A DNA stretch of 38,204 nt from Lentzea aerocolonigenes. GTDB lineage: Bacteria; Actinomycetota; Actinomycetes; Mycobacteriales; Pseudonocardiaceae. Below are positions 1-7,733 of this stretch, piece by piece. The translations under genes and the position numbers were made by a program. Position 1 is the first letter of the stretch. Each line of letters begins with the position of its first letter. The DNA is taken from the NCBI RefSeq assembly GCF_000955955.1, contig NZ_JYJG01000225.1, positions 1 to 38,204 on the forward strand, written 5' to 3'. The notes under the pieces were generated by a model. That model was not told where the DNA came from. It did no database searches and worked only from the letters and a program-made list of their open reading frames with translations.

Positions 1-190
1 CACCCACCGCATCCCGCGTCAGCGGGCACCCCAGGCGGACAGTCATGGCCGAATCGGCAAGCGGCGGGGACAGGACCGCTCGGGGCAAGGCGATCACCGG
101 CATGGCGGGAGCAAGGTAGGCGCGCAGTGAGAGCGCGTCGGCTGCGCTGGGCGATGCGGCGATCAACGCCCAAGGGACCTGCGCGGCCGG

Positions 191-367
191 TCAGGCCAGA
201 GTTGCCACGAACGCGCGCCACGCCGGCGTCGAGAAGGCCAGCACGTCGCCGCGCGTGGCCTTCGAGTCACGCACGATGGCGTCCTCGGCCAGGGAGACCT
301 CGATGCAGGCGCTGTCGCCCTGGGGACCGCTGTACGAGCTCTTACGCCAGCTCCGCTTGTGGCTCAT
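191..367 (-). CDS. DUF397 small protein, partner of the upstream XRE regulator
   Basis: The 58-residue product begins MSHKRSWRKSSYSGPQG and carries the DUF397 hallmarks: W-x-K-S-S-Y-S near the N-terminus, then C-I-E-V, then V-R-D-S-K, and a C-terminal stretch giving F-x-x-P-A-W-x-A-F. In actinobacteria DUF397 proteins are usually encoded directly after an XRE/DUF5753 regulator and are thought to act with it, as a toxin-antitoxin-like or regulator-antagonist pair. Here the ATG at 365-367 lies inside the 3' end of the regulator gene (26-base overlap), so the two are translationally coupled. A longer in-frame start up to 496 would run antisense-like through the regulator gene and adds no DUF397 sequence, so I rejected it. 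The partner role is family knowledge, not shown by the sequence. Confidence 0.85.
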   Translation of the reverse strand: MSHKRSWRKSSYSGPQGDSACIEVSLAEDAIVRDSKATRGDVLAFSTPAWRAFVATLA

Positions 368-1196
368 GCGAGTCCTTCCGGAGGGTGCTGACGTACTTCG
401 CCAGCAGGCTCCGCGATTGTCCCTCATCCAAGGCGAGGGCATCCAACCGCTTGAAGAACTCGCGGCTCTGCGCGATGGCGGCACCATCATGCGCAAACAC
501 CCTGGCCATGTCGGTTTCGCTGTACGCGACCGGGACCAGTTTGTCGGACCTGAACAGCATCCGTGCGGACATCCGGATCGGGCCTGGACCGGCCGACATC
601 GGCACGATCCTCAGGATGTGCGTGCGGAAAAGCATGCGCAGGTATTGCTCCTCCATGACCTGCTCGTCGCCCACGTGCAGCCGAAGGGCGAGCTCGTGCA
701 CGTAGAAGACGCACTCCGGCCGGTGTTGCACCCGTTTCAGGATCGCCTGCCGATCCATCCGCCATTTCAGGAACTTGTCGATGTCTTCTGGGGTGTTGTT
801 GCCGCTCGCGAGCAGTGTCCGCGCATATTCGGGCGTCTGGATGAGGCCGGGAACCGACAGCACGTCGTAGGTGGTGATCTTCTCTGCCCTGGCCTCGGTC
901 ATGGCCAGGGTGCGGAGGTTGTCGGGCACCAGCAACACGTACGGGTCGAAGGCGTAGCGGTAGCGGTCGCGGAAGCGTTCGAAGAACTCCGTGTCGCGGC
1001 CGCACTTCATCATGAATTGGATCAGGTCGATCTCGCTCGCACGCGCCTTGCCGTTCTCGATGTTGGAGACCTTGCTCGGGTCCCAGCCGAGTTCCTCGGC
1101 GAAGGAGGCACCGGTCAGCGTCGTGAACTTCTCGCGCAGCCGACGTAGTTCGTCGCCCAGGTCGCGGCTGTAAGCGGTGGAGGTGATCGCAGTCAT
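342..1196 (-). CDS. XRE-family helix-turn-helix regulator with DUF5753 domain
   Basis: The 284-residue protein has an N-terminal HTH (residues about 10-65, with LRRLREKFTTLTGASFAEEL and the recognition-helix stretch WDPSKVSNIENGKARAS). The rest is the DUF5753 ligand/partner-binding domain (from about residue 95: DVLSVPGLIQTPEYAR, then FVYVHEL-like and IVPMSAGP stretches). This is the standard architecture of the regulator paired with DUF397. I chose the ATG at 1194-1196 because the HTH starts shortly after it and the upstream extension to 1340 has no domain content. No Shine-Dalgarno is visible, but TACGGT ends 7 bases before the ATG, as in a leaderless transcript. It is divergent from the small membrane genes at 1399-2239, which are its most likely targets by position. 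Confidence 0.88.
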   Translation of the reverse strand: MTAITSTAYSRDLGDELRRLREKFTTLTGASFAEELGWDPSKVSNIENGKARASEIDLIQFMMKCGRDTEFFERFRDRYRYAFDPYVLLVPDNLRTLAMTEARAEKITTYDVLSVPGLIQTPEYARTLLASGNNTPEDIDKFLKWRMDRQAILKRVQHRPECVFYVHELALRLHVGDEQVMEEQYLRMLFRTHILRIVPMSAGPGPIRMSARMLFRSDKLVPVAYSETDMARVFAHDGAAIAQSREFFKRLDALALDEGQSRSLLAKYVSTLRKDSHEPQAELA

Positions 1197-1203
1197 GCGG
1201 CCG

Positions 1204-1209
1204 ACCGTA
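1204..1209 (-). promoter_or_regulatory. Putative -10 element (TACGGT) of the XRE gene, leaderless
   Basis: On the minus strand TACGGT fits the actinobacterial TANNNT -10 consensus and lies 7 bases before the ATG, so transcription would start at or next to the start codon. No convincing -35 is seen. Confidence 0.45.
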
Positions 1210-1237
1210 GAGATTGCCCTCGGTCCACGGACCGGCT

Positions 1238-1351
1238 CATTCGGGTGAAAACGGGTGTTGGCTCTTCCGTCGCAGGGTGATCGCTCATGTGTTCGACCGT
1301 ACTGCAAGATCACGGGATAAAAGCACGTCAGACCATACACATTCGGGTGAA
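1238..1351. repeat. Two direct copies of CATTCGGGTGAA in the divergent XRE/membrane-gene intergenic region
   Basis: The 12-mer CATTCGGGTGAA occurs at 1238-1249 and again at 1340-1351 in the same orientation, in the 202-base gap between the XRE gene and the first small membrane gene. One copy lies close to each gene. Their placement suggests binding sites for the XRE regulator; this is inference. Apart from these repeats and the -10 element I see nothing else in this gap. Confidence 0.5.
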
Positions 1352-1398
1352 TGGACTACCTAAAACCATAGGCGCCGTTATTGTTCATCTCTCTCTAG

Positions 1399-1698
1399 AT
1401 GACCGATGAGAGACTCACCGGCGTGAGAACCCTGCTGTGGTGCGCCGCGATGAACACCGTCTGGCTCGGCACCATGGCGTTCCTTGCGCTCGACGACCCC
1501 ACCAACTTCGACTCACGAGCCCTCGCCGGCTCCATCGCCGCCTGGCTGCTGGCCACGACCGCGAGCTGGCTGCTGTTCCGCGGAGCAGGCAGGGCCCAGT
1601 GGTGGCAGCTGGCCGTGTGGACGTTCCTGGTGTCGATCGTGGCCCTGGTCTTCGTCACGATCAGCGCGGCCTTCGTGGCGCCGCCGCCCCCGAGCTGA
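1399..1698 (+). CDS. Small membrane protein, first of three tandem paralogues
   Basis: The 99-residue product has about three hydrophobic segments (roughly residues 10-30, 43-60 and 70-93), a basic stretch between the second and third, and the C-terminal tail FVAPPPPS. I do not recognise a named family. It resembles the gene at 1916-2239 in length and topology. The ATG at 1399 follows a pyrimidine-rich stretch (ctctctctag) with no Shine-Dalgarno, so either translation is leaderless or initiation is weak. The gene is divergent from the XRE/DUF397 pair, and such pairs are often linked to small membrane proteins. The function is unknown. Confidence 0.72.
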   Translation: MTDERLTGVRTLLWCAAMNTVWLGTMAFLALDDPTNFDSRALAGSIAAWLLATTASWLLFRGAGRAQWWQLAVWTFLVSIVALVFVTISAAFVAPPPPS

Positions 1699-1731
1699 CA
1701 TCATCGAAACCTGTCCTGGGGGGACCTGAAC

Positions 1732-1889
1732 ATGCACGCACCGGCGAAACCGCGGCCGCACTGGCACTGCCTGGCCTTCGCCGGCATCTGGCATGGCGGC
1801 TGATTCTGCTGGGCCCGCCGATCTTCTACTTCCTGTGGGCGTTGACGGTCGTCGTCGCCTACCGCTTCGTCGTACCGATCACGAGCTGA
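1732..1889 (+). pseudogene. Collapsed middle copy of the small membrane protein array
   Basis: This starts at an ATG with the same leader as the next gene (GTCCTGGGGGG, then ACCTGA, then ATGCAC). It opens MHAPAKPRPHWHCLAFAGIW, which aligns with MHTPVEQRTPLAHCLFGASVW of the gene at 1916. After 23 codons the frame ends at TGA (1801-1803). In another frame, 1800-1889 encodes RLILLGPPIFYFLWALTVVV and then AYRFVVPITS, matching the C-terminal LMILVALPIFGVTWFALHVL segment of the third gene. About 50 codons of the middle are therefore missing and the frame is shifted. No ATG, GTG or TTG start serves the second part in its own frame. This is a degenerate paralogue, unless the 23-residue peptide is itself used. 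Confidence 0.6.
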
Positions 1890-1915
1890 ACCACACGTCC
1901 TGGGGGGGGGACCTG

Positions 1916-2239
1916 ATGCACACGCCTGTTGAACAGAGAACGCCACTCGCGCACTGCCTGTTCGGCGCGTCGGTCTGGTACGTCGCGCTTCTGGTCGCGT
2001 TCGGCATCGCGGAGGTGCGAACCGGGACAGACGCGCCCATGACGCTCGTAGCGGCCGTCGGCGGTGCCGTCGTACTGGCGATCAGCACAACGCTCTTGTG
2101 GGCGCTGATGCGCGTGATCAAGGCGCGCATCGAACCGACGCTGATGATCCTCGTGGCGTTGCCGATCTTCGGCGTGACGTGGTTCGCGCTGCACGTGCTG
2201 TTGTTCGTGTTCGCCGTCGCCTTCCTGATGCCCCGCTAG
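1916..2239 (+). CDS. Small membrane protein, third of the tandem paralogues
   Basis: The 107-residue product has three predicted transmembrane segments (about residues 15-33, 42-66 and 74-105). A short loop (EVRTGTDAP) separates the first two and a basic loop (RVIKARIEP) the last two. A run of eight G and a 5-6 base spacer stand before the ATG at 1916, a good ribosome-binding site and almost identical to that of the broken copy upstream. It is probably transcribed with the gene at 1399 and ends just before a strong palindromic terminator. I do not recognise a family. Role inferred only from location opposite XRE/DUF397. Confidence 0.75.
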   Translation: MHTPVEQRTPLAHCLFGASVWYVALLVAFGIAEVRTGTDAPMTLVAAVGGAVVLAISTTLLWALMRVIKARIEPTLMILVALPIFGVTWFALHVLLFVFAVAFLMPR

Positions 2240-2245
2240 AACGCC

Positions 2246-2277
2246 GAGAGGGGCGGCGCCGCGGCGCCGCCCCTCTC
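2246..2277. terminator. Perfect 32-base palindromic terminator between convergent genes
   Basis: The arms GAGAGGGGCGGCGCC and GGCGCCGCCCCTCTC (15 bases each) pair perfectly around a 2-base centre. On the plus strand AGAAAAAT follows, not a U-tract. It lies between the membrane gene ending at 2239 and the minus-strand gene ending at 2296, so it can terminate from both sides. Confidence 0.8.
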
Positions 2278-2295
2278 AGAAAAATCACGAACCCG

Positions 2296-2589
2296 TCAGG
2301 GAGTGCAGTTCGGCTCGCCGATGTACCACGCGAAGTCCGTGGTGGCCGCGTCGTACCGCAGCGGCGTGGTGCCGGGCCGCACGCACTGGTTGTAGTTCGC
2401 GGCAGGCCAGTTGTTGCGAACCTTGATCATCACGGTCGTCGGGCCGCAGTGGTTGTAGAAAGCCCACTGCACGCCACCGGACGGCGCTTCGAAGTAGCCG
2501 CACGGGTCCGCCATCGCGGACGGCGTGACCGCCACACCGGTACCCACAGCCATCGCCACGGCAGCGGCGATCCCCCAGATCTTGCGCAC
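2296..2589 (-). CDS. Small secreted protein, probably DUF6355 family
   Basis: The 97-residue precursor has a clear Sec signal peptide: MRKIWG, a hydrophobic core, then TPSAMA before DPCGYF, giving a mature protein of about 70 residues. The mature part has four cysteines (in CGYFE, NHCGP, QCVRPG and NCTP) and aromatic/Gly-rich motifs, resembling the small exported DUF6355 proteins of actinobacteria, some of which are annotated near natural-product genes. That assignment is from memory of the pattern. The start is GTG at 2587-2589 with a GGGGGAG ribosome-binding site 7 bases upstream. It follows apt on the same strand after an 89-base gap, the position where I would normally expect relA. Confidence 0.75.
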   Translation of the reverse strand: MRKIWGIAAAVAMAVGTGVAVTPSAMADPCGYFEAPSGGVQWAFYNHCGPTTVMIKVRNNWPAANYNQCVRPGTTPLRYDAATTDFAWYIGEPNCTP

Positions 2590-2678
2590 GAGATGCTCCC
2601 CCAGAATCGGATGAAGTCGACTTACCGCGCAAAAGCTAGCGGCAGAATCACTCCACGTGGAAGAGCGGCGACGCGCAG

Positions 2679-3197
2679 TTACACACTGAGCAGAGCTTGC
2701 ACGTCGCGGCCGGCCAGCCGCGTGCGCCCGCCCAGAGCTGCGATCTCCAGCACCACGGACACCCCGGTCACGATGCCGCCGGCGCGTTCGACCAAGGCGC
2801 AGGCGGCCTCGGCGGTGCCACCCGTGGCGAGCACGTCGTCGACCACGACAACGCGCTGACCGGGCTGAATGGCGTCTGCGGGCAGCTCGAGCGACGCGGT
2901 CCCGTACTCCAGGTCGTAGGACTGGGAGTCCGCGACCACCGGCAGCTTGCCCGGCTTGCGCAGCGGCACGACGCCGTAGCGCCAGCCGTAGCCGAGAGCA
3001 GCACCCAGGAGGAAGCCGCGCGACTCGATGGCGGCGATCACCTGGGTGCTGTCGTCGATCTTGTCCTGCAGCGCGTCGACCACGGCGCGCAGGGCGTCCG
3101 GGTCGGCGAGGACGGGCGTGAGGTCCCGGAAGACGACCCCCGGCAGGGGGAAGTCGGGGACCTCACGCATCAGTCCCAGAGCACGATCCAACTTCAA
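2679..3197 (-). CDS. apt: Adenine phosphoribosyltransferase
   Basis: This salvage enzyme converts adenine and PRPP to AMP. The 172-residue length is normal for the family. The N-terminal PDFPLPGVVFRDLTPVLADP motif, the central AAIESRGFLLGAALGY and the PRPP-binding loop VVVVDDVLATGGTAEAA are all present. I chose the TTG at 3195-3197: it overlaps the secF stop as TTGA, has GGAAAG about 8 bases upstream, and restores the usual N-terminus LKLDRALGLMREVPDF. The ATG at 3168-3170 is an alternative that would shorten it by nine residues. It is the last gene of the ruv-sec cluster here. In most actinobacteria relA follows, but it does not here. Confidence 0.93.
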   Translation of the reverse strand: MKLDRALGLMREVPDFPLPGVVFRDLTPVLADPDALRAVVDALQDKIDDSTQVIAAIESRGFLLGAALGYGWRYGVVPLRKPGKLPVVADSQSYDLEYGTASLELPADAIQPGQRVVVVDDVLATGGTAEAACALVERAGGIVTGVSVVLEIAALGGRTRLAGRDVQALLSV

Positions 3198-4348
3198 CGC
3201 TGACGCTTTCCGGTCGGGCGGCGGCGCGAGTCCGCGGCCTTGGCGGTGCGGTGCGGCACCGACGCGGCGGCGGCCATCGCCTCTTCCTGGCGCAGGTCGG
3301 CGGCGAGGGCGTCCTCGTCGACCGACTCGATGCCCTCGGCGACCTGAGGACCGGCTGCCTTGGCGCGGCGGGCGGCCACGCGCTTGGCCTGCGAGATGTA
3401 CTTCGGGTCGCGCATCTTCAGGTCGACCAGCACCGGGGTGGCGATGAAGATCGAGGACAGCGCACCGATGAACATACCCACGAGCTGCACCAGCGCGAGG
3501 TCCTGCAGCGTGCCGACGCCCAGGATGCCGACGCCGACGACCAGCAGGCCGATGACCGGTAGCAGCGCGATCAGCGACGTGTTGATCGAGCGCATCAGGG
3601 TCTGGTTCAGCGCGAGGTTCGCAGCCTCGGCGTACGTGCGGCGGGTCAGGCCCAGCAGGCCTCGGGTGTTCTCCTTGACCTTGTCGAACACGACGACCGT
3701 GTCGTACAGGGAGAAGCCGAGGATGGTGAGCAGACCGATCACCGTCGCCGGCGTCACCTCGAACCCGATGAGCGAGTACACGCCCGCGGTGATGATGACG
3801 TCGTGGAAGACGGCGACGAGCGCGCCGACGGCCATTCGCCATTCGAAGTAGAACGCCAGGAACACCGTGACCGCGACGAAGAACCAGAAGAGGGCCCAGA
3901 GGGCCTTGCCGCTGATCTCACCACCCCACGACGCGGAGACGGCGCTGTCGGAGATCGCCCCCTGGCCGCCCTTCGGGTTGGTGTCCTGCGCGAGCGCGCC
4001 CTTCAGGGTCGCGACCTCACCGACGCTCAGCGCGGGCGACTTGATCTGGATCGTCGCGCTGTCACCCTTGCCGACCGCCTGCACGGCGTTCGCCTTCTTG
4101 CCGGGCAGGGCCTTCGCGTAGGCGTCCTCTACGGACGCCACCGAGATGACCTGGCCGGACTGGGAGATCGACGGCATCGAGACCTTCGTGCCGCCCTCGA
4201 AGTCGATGCCGAGGTTGAACCACTTGAAGACGATCGAGCCGATGCAGATCAGCAGGATGATGCTGGAGGTGATGTACCAGCGCGTGCGCTTGCCGACGAT
4301 GTCGAAAGCGCCGTTGCCCACGTAGAGGCGCGTGAACACGTTGCTCAT
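3194..4348 (-). CDS. secF: Protein translocase subunit SecF
   Basis: A membrane subunit of the SecDF-YajC complex, which uses the proton gradient to help secreted proteins leave the Sec channel. The 384-residue protein has TM1 at about 25-45, the NLGIDFEGGT motif, a periplasmic-type domain, then a five-TM block including AVFHDVIITAGVYSLIGFEV and GFSLYDTVVVFDKVKEN, the conserved SecF signatures. The C-terminal tail of about 80 residues, charged and Ala-rich, ends RRRPTGKRQR; it is longer than in E. coli but common in actinobacteria. The ATG at 4346-4348 is one base after the secD stop, with GAAGGAGG upstream, and the 3' end overlaps apt. Confidence 0.96.
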   Translation of the reverse strand: MSNVFTRLYVGNGAFDIVGKRTRWYITSSIILLICIGSIVFKWFNLGIDFEGGTKVSMPSISQSGQVISVASVEDAYAKALPGKKANAVQAVGKGDSATIQIKSPALSVGEVATLKGALAQDTNPKGGQGAISDSAVSASWGGEISGKALWALFWFFVAVTVFLAFYFEWRMAVGALVAVFHDVIITAGVYSLIGFEVTPATVIGLLTILGFSLYDTVVVFDKVKENTRGLLGLTRRTYAEAANLALNQTLMRSINTSLIALLPVIGLLVVGVGILGVGTLQDLALVQLVGMFIGALSSIFIATPVLVDLKMRDPKYISQAKRVAARRAKAAGPQVAEGIESVDEDALAADLRQEEAMAAAASVPHRTAKAADSRRRPTGKRQR

Positions 4349-4349
4349 G

Positions 4350-6137
4350 TCAGGCCTCCTTCACGGTGCCGGGCTTGCCGGTCACGGCGGCGCGGTGAGC
4401 CGCACCCTCACGTGCGGCACCACCCAGGCCGGACAGGTTCGGGTTGGAGAGGAACTTGGACTTCGAGGCCACCGCGACCAGCGGGTGCGTCACGAGGAAC
4501 ACGACCACGAGGTCGAGGACCGTCGACATGCCCAGGGTGAACGCGAAGCCCTTCACCTGACCGACCGCGATCACGTACAGCACGGCGGCGGCGATGAAGC
4601 TGACCGCGTCGGCCGAGAGGATCGTGCGGCGCGAACGGACCCACGCGCGCGGCACGGCCGAGCGGAACGTCCGGCCCTCGCGCACCTCGTCCTTCAGTCG
4701 TTCGAAGAAGACGATGAACGAGTCGGCGGTGATACCGATGGCGACGATGAAACCTGCGATGCCGGCGAGGTCGAGGGTGAACCCGATCCAGCGGCCCAGC
4801 AGCACCAGCACGCCGTAGACGATCACGCCGGACAGGGCCAGCGACAGGATCGTCATGATGCCGAGCAGGCGGTAGTAGAACATGCAGTAGACGAACACCA
4901 GCGCGAGGCCGATGCCACCGGCGATCAGACCCGCCTTGAGCGACTGCAGGCCGAGCGTCGGGGAGATCGTCTGCGCCTCGGAGGAGTCGAAGGACAGCGG
5001 CAGCGCGCCGTACTTCAGCGTGTTCGCGAGGCTCTGCGCCTCCTTCAGCGTGAACTTGCCGCTGATCTCGGTGGAGCCGCCGGTGATGGCCGACTGGATG
5101 GTCGGCGCGGACATGACCTCACCGTCGAGCACGACCGCGACGGCCTGCTGGACGTTGGCGGAGGTGAACTTGCCCCACTTGATGCCGCCGTCGGACTTGA
5201 AGTCGAGGTTGACGACGTAGCCGGTGCCGTTCGGGTTCTTGTTGGCCGCGGCGCTGTTGATGTCCTCACCCGACAGGCGGGAGTACGTGGAGTAGTCGTC
5301 CGGCTTGGTCTGCGTGTCTTCCTTGGGCGGGTTGACCGGCGCCAGGATGTACTTGTACGCGCCCTTCTCGCCACAGGTGACGAGCGGCTTGTCCAGGTCG
5401 TCGTTGCCGCGCAGCGGGTCCGGCTTCGAGCAGTCGAGCATGAGCGCGGCCTGCTGCAGGATCGACTGGTCGGTGGCCTGGCGCAGGGCCTTGGCCTCCT
5501 GGATCTCCTTCGCCAGCTTCGGGTCGACGTTCGACGGAGCGGACGGCGTGCTCGGCGGCGTGCTCGACGACGGGGCGGAGCTGCTCGACGGCGGCGTGCT
5601 CGACGGCTGCGCGGCCAGGTTCGGAGCGGGGCGGCCCTGCGGGGCACCGCTCGACGGCGGCGGCGCGACGGTCTGACCGGAGGACGGCGGGGTGCTCGTG
5701 CCGCTCGACGGCGGGGTGCTCGACGACGGCGGCTCGGTGTTCGGGGCGGCACCGGCCGGAATCGGCTGGCCCAGGACCTTGCGGAACGACAGGCGGGCGG
5801 TCTGGCCGAGGCCCTTCGCCCCTTCGCTGTCCGCGCCGGGCACGGTGATCGTCAGGTTGCTGCCGTCGCGCACGACCTCGGCACCGGACACGCCGAGACC
5901 GTTGACACGGACCTCGATGAGGTCACGTGCGCGGTCCAGCGCCTCCTCGCTGGGCTGGGCACCGTCCACCTGACGCGCGGTCAGCGTGACGATGGTGCCG
6001 CCCTGAAGGTCGATACCGAGCTTGGGTTTGGCCGAACCGTTCCCGGTGAGGAACACCAGGGCGTAAAGAGCGACCACGATGAGGACAAAACTCGCCAAAT
6101 ACTTCGCAGGGCGAATTTGCCCGGCCGGAGGTGCCAC
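4350..6137 (-). CDS. secD: Protein translocase subunit SecD
   Basis: Partner of SecF in the inner membrane. The 595-residue protein has TM1 at about 13-31, the LGIDLQGGT motif (40-48), the P1 domain, then a low-complexity Pro/Ser/Thr insert (about 131-203) made of repeated PPSS units. A second part of P1 follows (SGEDINSA, FTSANVQQAVAVVLDGEVMSAPTI), and then the C-terminal five-TM block with GIAGFIVAIGITADSFIVFFERLKDE. The start is GTG at 6135-6137, with AGGAG 11 bases upstream. SecDs of this group often carry such an insert; it lies on the outer face of the membrane. The 129-base gap to yajC holds two hairpins. Confidence 0.96.
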   Translation of the reverse strand: MAPPAGQIRPAKYLASFVLIVVALYALVFLTGNGSAKPKLGIDLQGGTIVTLTARQVDGAQPSEEALDRARDLIEVRVNGLGVSGAEVVRDGSNLTITVPGADSEGAKGLGQTARLSFRKVLGQPIPAGAAPNTEPPSSSTPPSSGTSTPPSSGQTVAPPPSSGAPQGRPAPNLAAQPSSTPPSSSSAPSSSTPPSTPSAPSNVDPKLAKEIQEAKALRQATDQSILQQAALMLDCSKPDPLRGNDDLDKPLVTCGEKGAYKYILAPVNPPKEDTQTKPDDYSTYSRLSGEDINSAAANKNPNGTGYVVNLDFKSDGGIKWGKFTSANVQQAVAVVLDGEVMSAPTIQSAITGGSTEISGKFTLKEAQSLANTLKYGALPLSFDSSEAQTISPTLGLQSLKAGLIAGGIGLALVFVYCMFYYRLLGIMTILSLALSGVIVYGVLVLLGRWIGFTLDLAGIAGFIVAIGITADSFIVFFERLKDEVREGRTFRSAVPRAWVRSRRTILSADAVSFIAAAVLYVIAVGQVKGFAFTLGMSTVLDLVVVFLVTHPLVAVASKSKFLSNPNLSGLGGAAREGAAHRAAVTGKPGTVKEA

Positions 6138-6180
6138 GATCCGTCCGTCTCCTAGTAGCGATGGTTTCCGAGCGCGCAGC

Positions 6181-6252
6181 GTAACGCGCGCCGCGTGAGC
6201 TGCGCGTCACTACCTGGAGTCGGCGGATTTCACAGTTGCCAACTCCAGGTAG
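6181..6252 (-). other. Two adjacent hairpins in the yajC-secD intergenic leader
   Basis: Hairpin A has arms at 6210-6220 and 6242-6252 (CTACCTGGAGT / ACTCCAGGTAG, a perfect 11 bp) around a 21-base loop. Hairpin B has arms at 6181-6189 and 6202-6210 (GTAACGCGC / GCGCGTCAC, one mismatch that is G-U in RNA). On the transcript A comes right after the yajC stop, then B, then the secD start about 45 bases later. No U-tract follows either, so a simple terminator is unlikely. An attenuator, processing site or mRNA-stability element is possible. Confidence 0.55.
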
Positions 6253-6266
6253 CCGAGCTTATGCGG

Positions 6267-6635
6267 TTACTTCTTGGCGTTGTGGTCCAGGGGCTCGGCG
6301 ACCTGTGCGGTGGTCACCTCGGCCTCGACCGGCTCGTCGGTCGTCTCCTCGACGGCCTCATCGGTGTCGACGACCTTCTCGCGGATGGCGGCGCGCAGCC
6401 ACCGGGTGACGACACCCTCGGAGATCTCGATGTCGATGGTGGTGTCGTGGCTCGCGTCGGCGACGGTGCCGTAGAGACCCGAAGTCGTCATCACCTTGTC
6501 GCCGGGAGCGAGGTCGTTCTGCAGCTTCTGCTGCTCGGCCATCGCGCGCTTCTGCTTGCGCGCGCTGAGGAACAGCGGCACCGCCAGCAGAACCAGAAGC
6601 AACGGGAACATCAAAGACGAAAGACTGCCCATCAT
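6267..6635 (-). CDS. yajC: Preprotein translocase accessory subunit YajC
   Basis: A small single-pass membrane protein of the SecDF-YajC complex. The 122 residues comprise an N-terminal TM (about 8-24, LMFPLLLVLLAVPLFLSARKQKR), then the conserved cytoplasmic KLQNDLAPGDKVMTTSGLYGTV stretch, and an acidic C-terminal tail. Two start codons stand in tandem (6633-6635 and 6630-6632); the GGAG just upstream is better spaced for the second, so the protein may be one residue shorter. It lies between ruvB and secD in the usual order. Confidence 0.94.
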   Translation of the reverse strand: MMGSLSSLMFPLLLVLLAVPLFLSARKQKRAMAEQQKLQNDLAPGDKVMTTSGLYGTVADASHDTTIDIEISEGVVTRWLRAAIREKVVDTDEAVEETTDEPVEAEVTTAQVAEPLDHNAKK

Positions 6636-6704
6636 TCTCCGATCAAGTGGACGTACCTCGACGCACGTCCGATATGTCCAGGTGCTTTCACCGATTGTGC
6701 CAGG

Positions 6705-7733
6705 TCACCACAGTTGATCACCGGCGGGCGGTTCCAGCCCCAGGTGGTGCCACGCGGCGGGCGTCGCCACTCGGCCGCGTGGTGTCCGGGCCAGCATGCC
6801 AGCCCGCACCAAATACGGTTCGCACACCTCTTCGACCGTGGTCGGCTCCTCACCGACCGCGACGGCGAGGGTGGACACCCCGACGGGCCCTCCGTTGAAG
6901 CTCCTGACCAGGGCACTCAGCACCGCCCTGTCGAGCCGGTCGAGTCCCAGTTGATCGACGTCGTAGACCTGCAGGGCCTGTTTCGCGATCTCCTCCGTGA
7001 CCCTGCCGTCGGCCCTGACCTCGGCGAAGTCCCTGACCCTGCGCAGGAGCCTGTTCGCGATGCGGGGCGTGCCTCGTGAGCGGCCGGCGATCTCTTTGGC
7101 GCCGTCGTCGTGCACGTCGACGCCGAGGATCTTGGCGCTGCGCTTCACGATCAGATCGAGGTCTTCCGGCTGGTAGAACTCCATGTGGGCGGTGAAGCCG
7201 AACCGGTCCCTCAGGGGTCCGGTCAGCGATCCGGACCTGGTCGTGGCTCCCACCAGCGTGAACGGCGCGATGTCGAGCGGGATGCTGGTCGCGCCGGGTC
7301 CCTTGCCGACGACGACGTCGACCCGGAAGTCCTCCATGGCGAGGTACAGCATCTCCTCAGCCGGCCGGGCCATCCGGTGGATCTCGTCGATGAACAGCAC
7401 ATCGCCCTCGACGAGGTTGGACAGCATCGCGGCGAGGTCGCCCGCCCGTTCCAACGCCGGGCCGCTGGTGATGCGGATCTGGCTGCCGAGCTCCTTGGCG
7501 ATGATCATGGCGAGGCTGGTCTTGCCCAGGCCGGGAGGGCCGCTGAGCAGGACGTGGTCCGGCGCGGTGCCCCGCCGCATGGCGCCGTGCAGGACGAGTT
7601 CGAGCTGCTCGCGAACCCGCTGCTGGCCGACGAACTCGCTCAGGTCGGCAGGCCGCAGGCTGGTCTCGAGATCGCGCTCGGCCGGGACCGCGTACGGGCT
7701 GAGCTCGTCTTCTTGGAACTCGTCGCCGGTCAC
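6705..7733 (-). CDS. ruvB: Holliday junction branch migration ATPase RuvB
   Basis: The AAA+ motor that, loaded by RuvA, drives branch migration of Holliday junctions. The 342 residues include the N-terminal [19 protein letters not shown], Walker [10 protein letters not shown] (65-73), Walker B LFIDEIHR (113-120), the [12 protein letters not shown] sensor region, the LRDRFG arginine-finger segment, and the C-terminal winged helix with [19 protein letters not shown]. The start GTG (7731-7733) overlaps the ruvA stop as GTGA, so translation is coupled. Confidence 0.97.
   Translation of the reverse strand: MTGDEFQEDELSPYAVPAERDLETSLRPADLSEFVGQQRVREQLELVLHGAMRRGTAPDHVLLSGPPGLGKTSLAMIIAKELGSQIRITSGPALERAGDLAAMLSNLVEGDVLFIDEIHRMARPAEEMLYLAMEDFRVDVVVGKGPGATSIPLDIAPFTLVGATTRSGSLTGPLRDRFGFTAHMEFYQPEDLDLIVKRSAKILGVDVHDDGAKEIAGRSRGTPRIANRLLRRVRDFAEVRADGRVTEEIAKQALQVYDVDQLGLDRLDRAVLSALVRSFNGGPVGVSTLAVAVGEEPTTVEEVCEPYLVRAGMLARTPRGRVATPAAWHHLGLEPPAGDQLW

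Noticed and set aside
1..190. A stop-free minus frame running off the left edge (contains a possible ATG at 103-101)
   Set aside because: It is stop-free for only about 63 codons, in the same frame as DUF397 after its stop, with no ribosome-binding site and no recognisable domain. It could be the start of a partial gene, but I cannot support one.
4332..6155. 607-residue ORF on the plus strand opposite secD
   Set aside because: Arg/Asp/Gly/His-rich shadow of secD in a GC-rich genome; no start signal and no domain.
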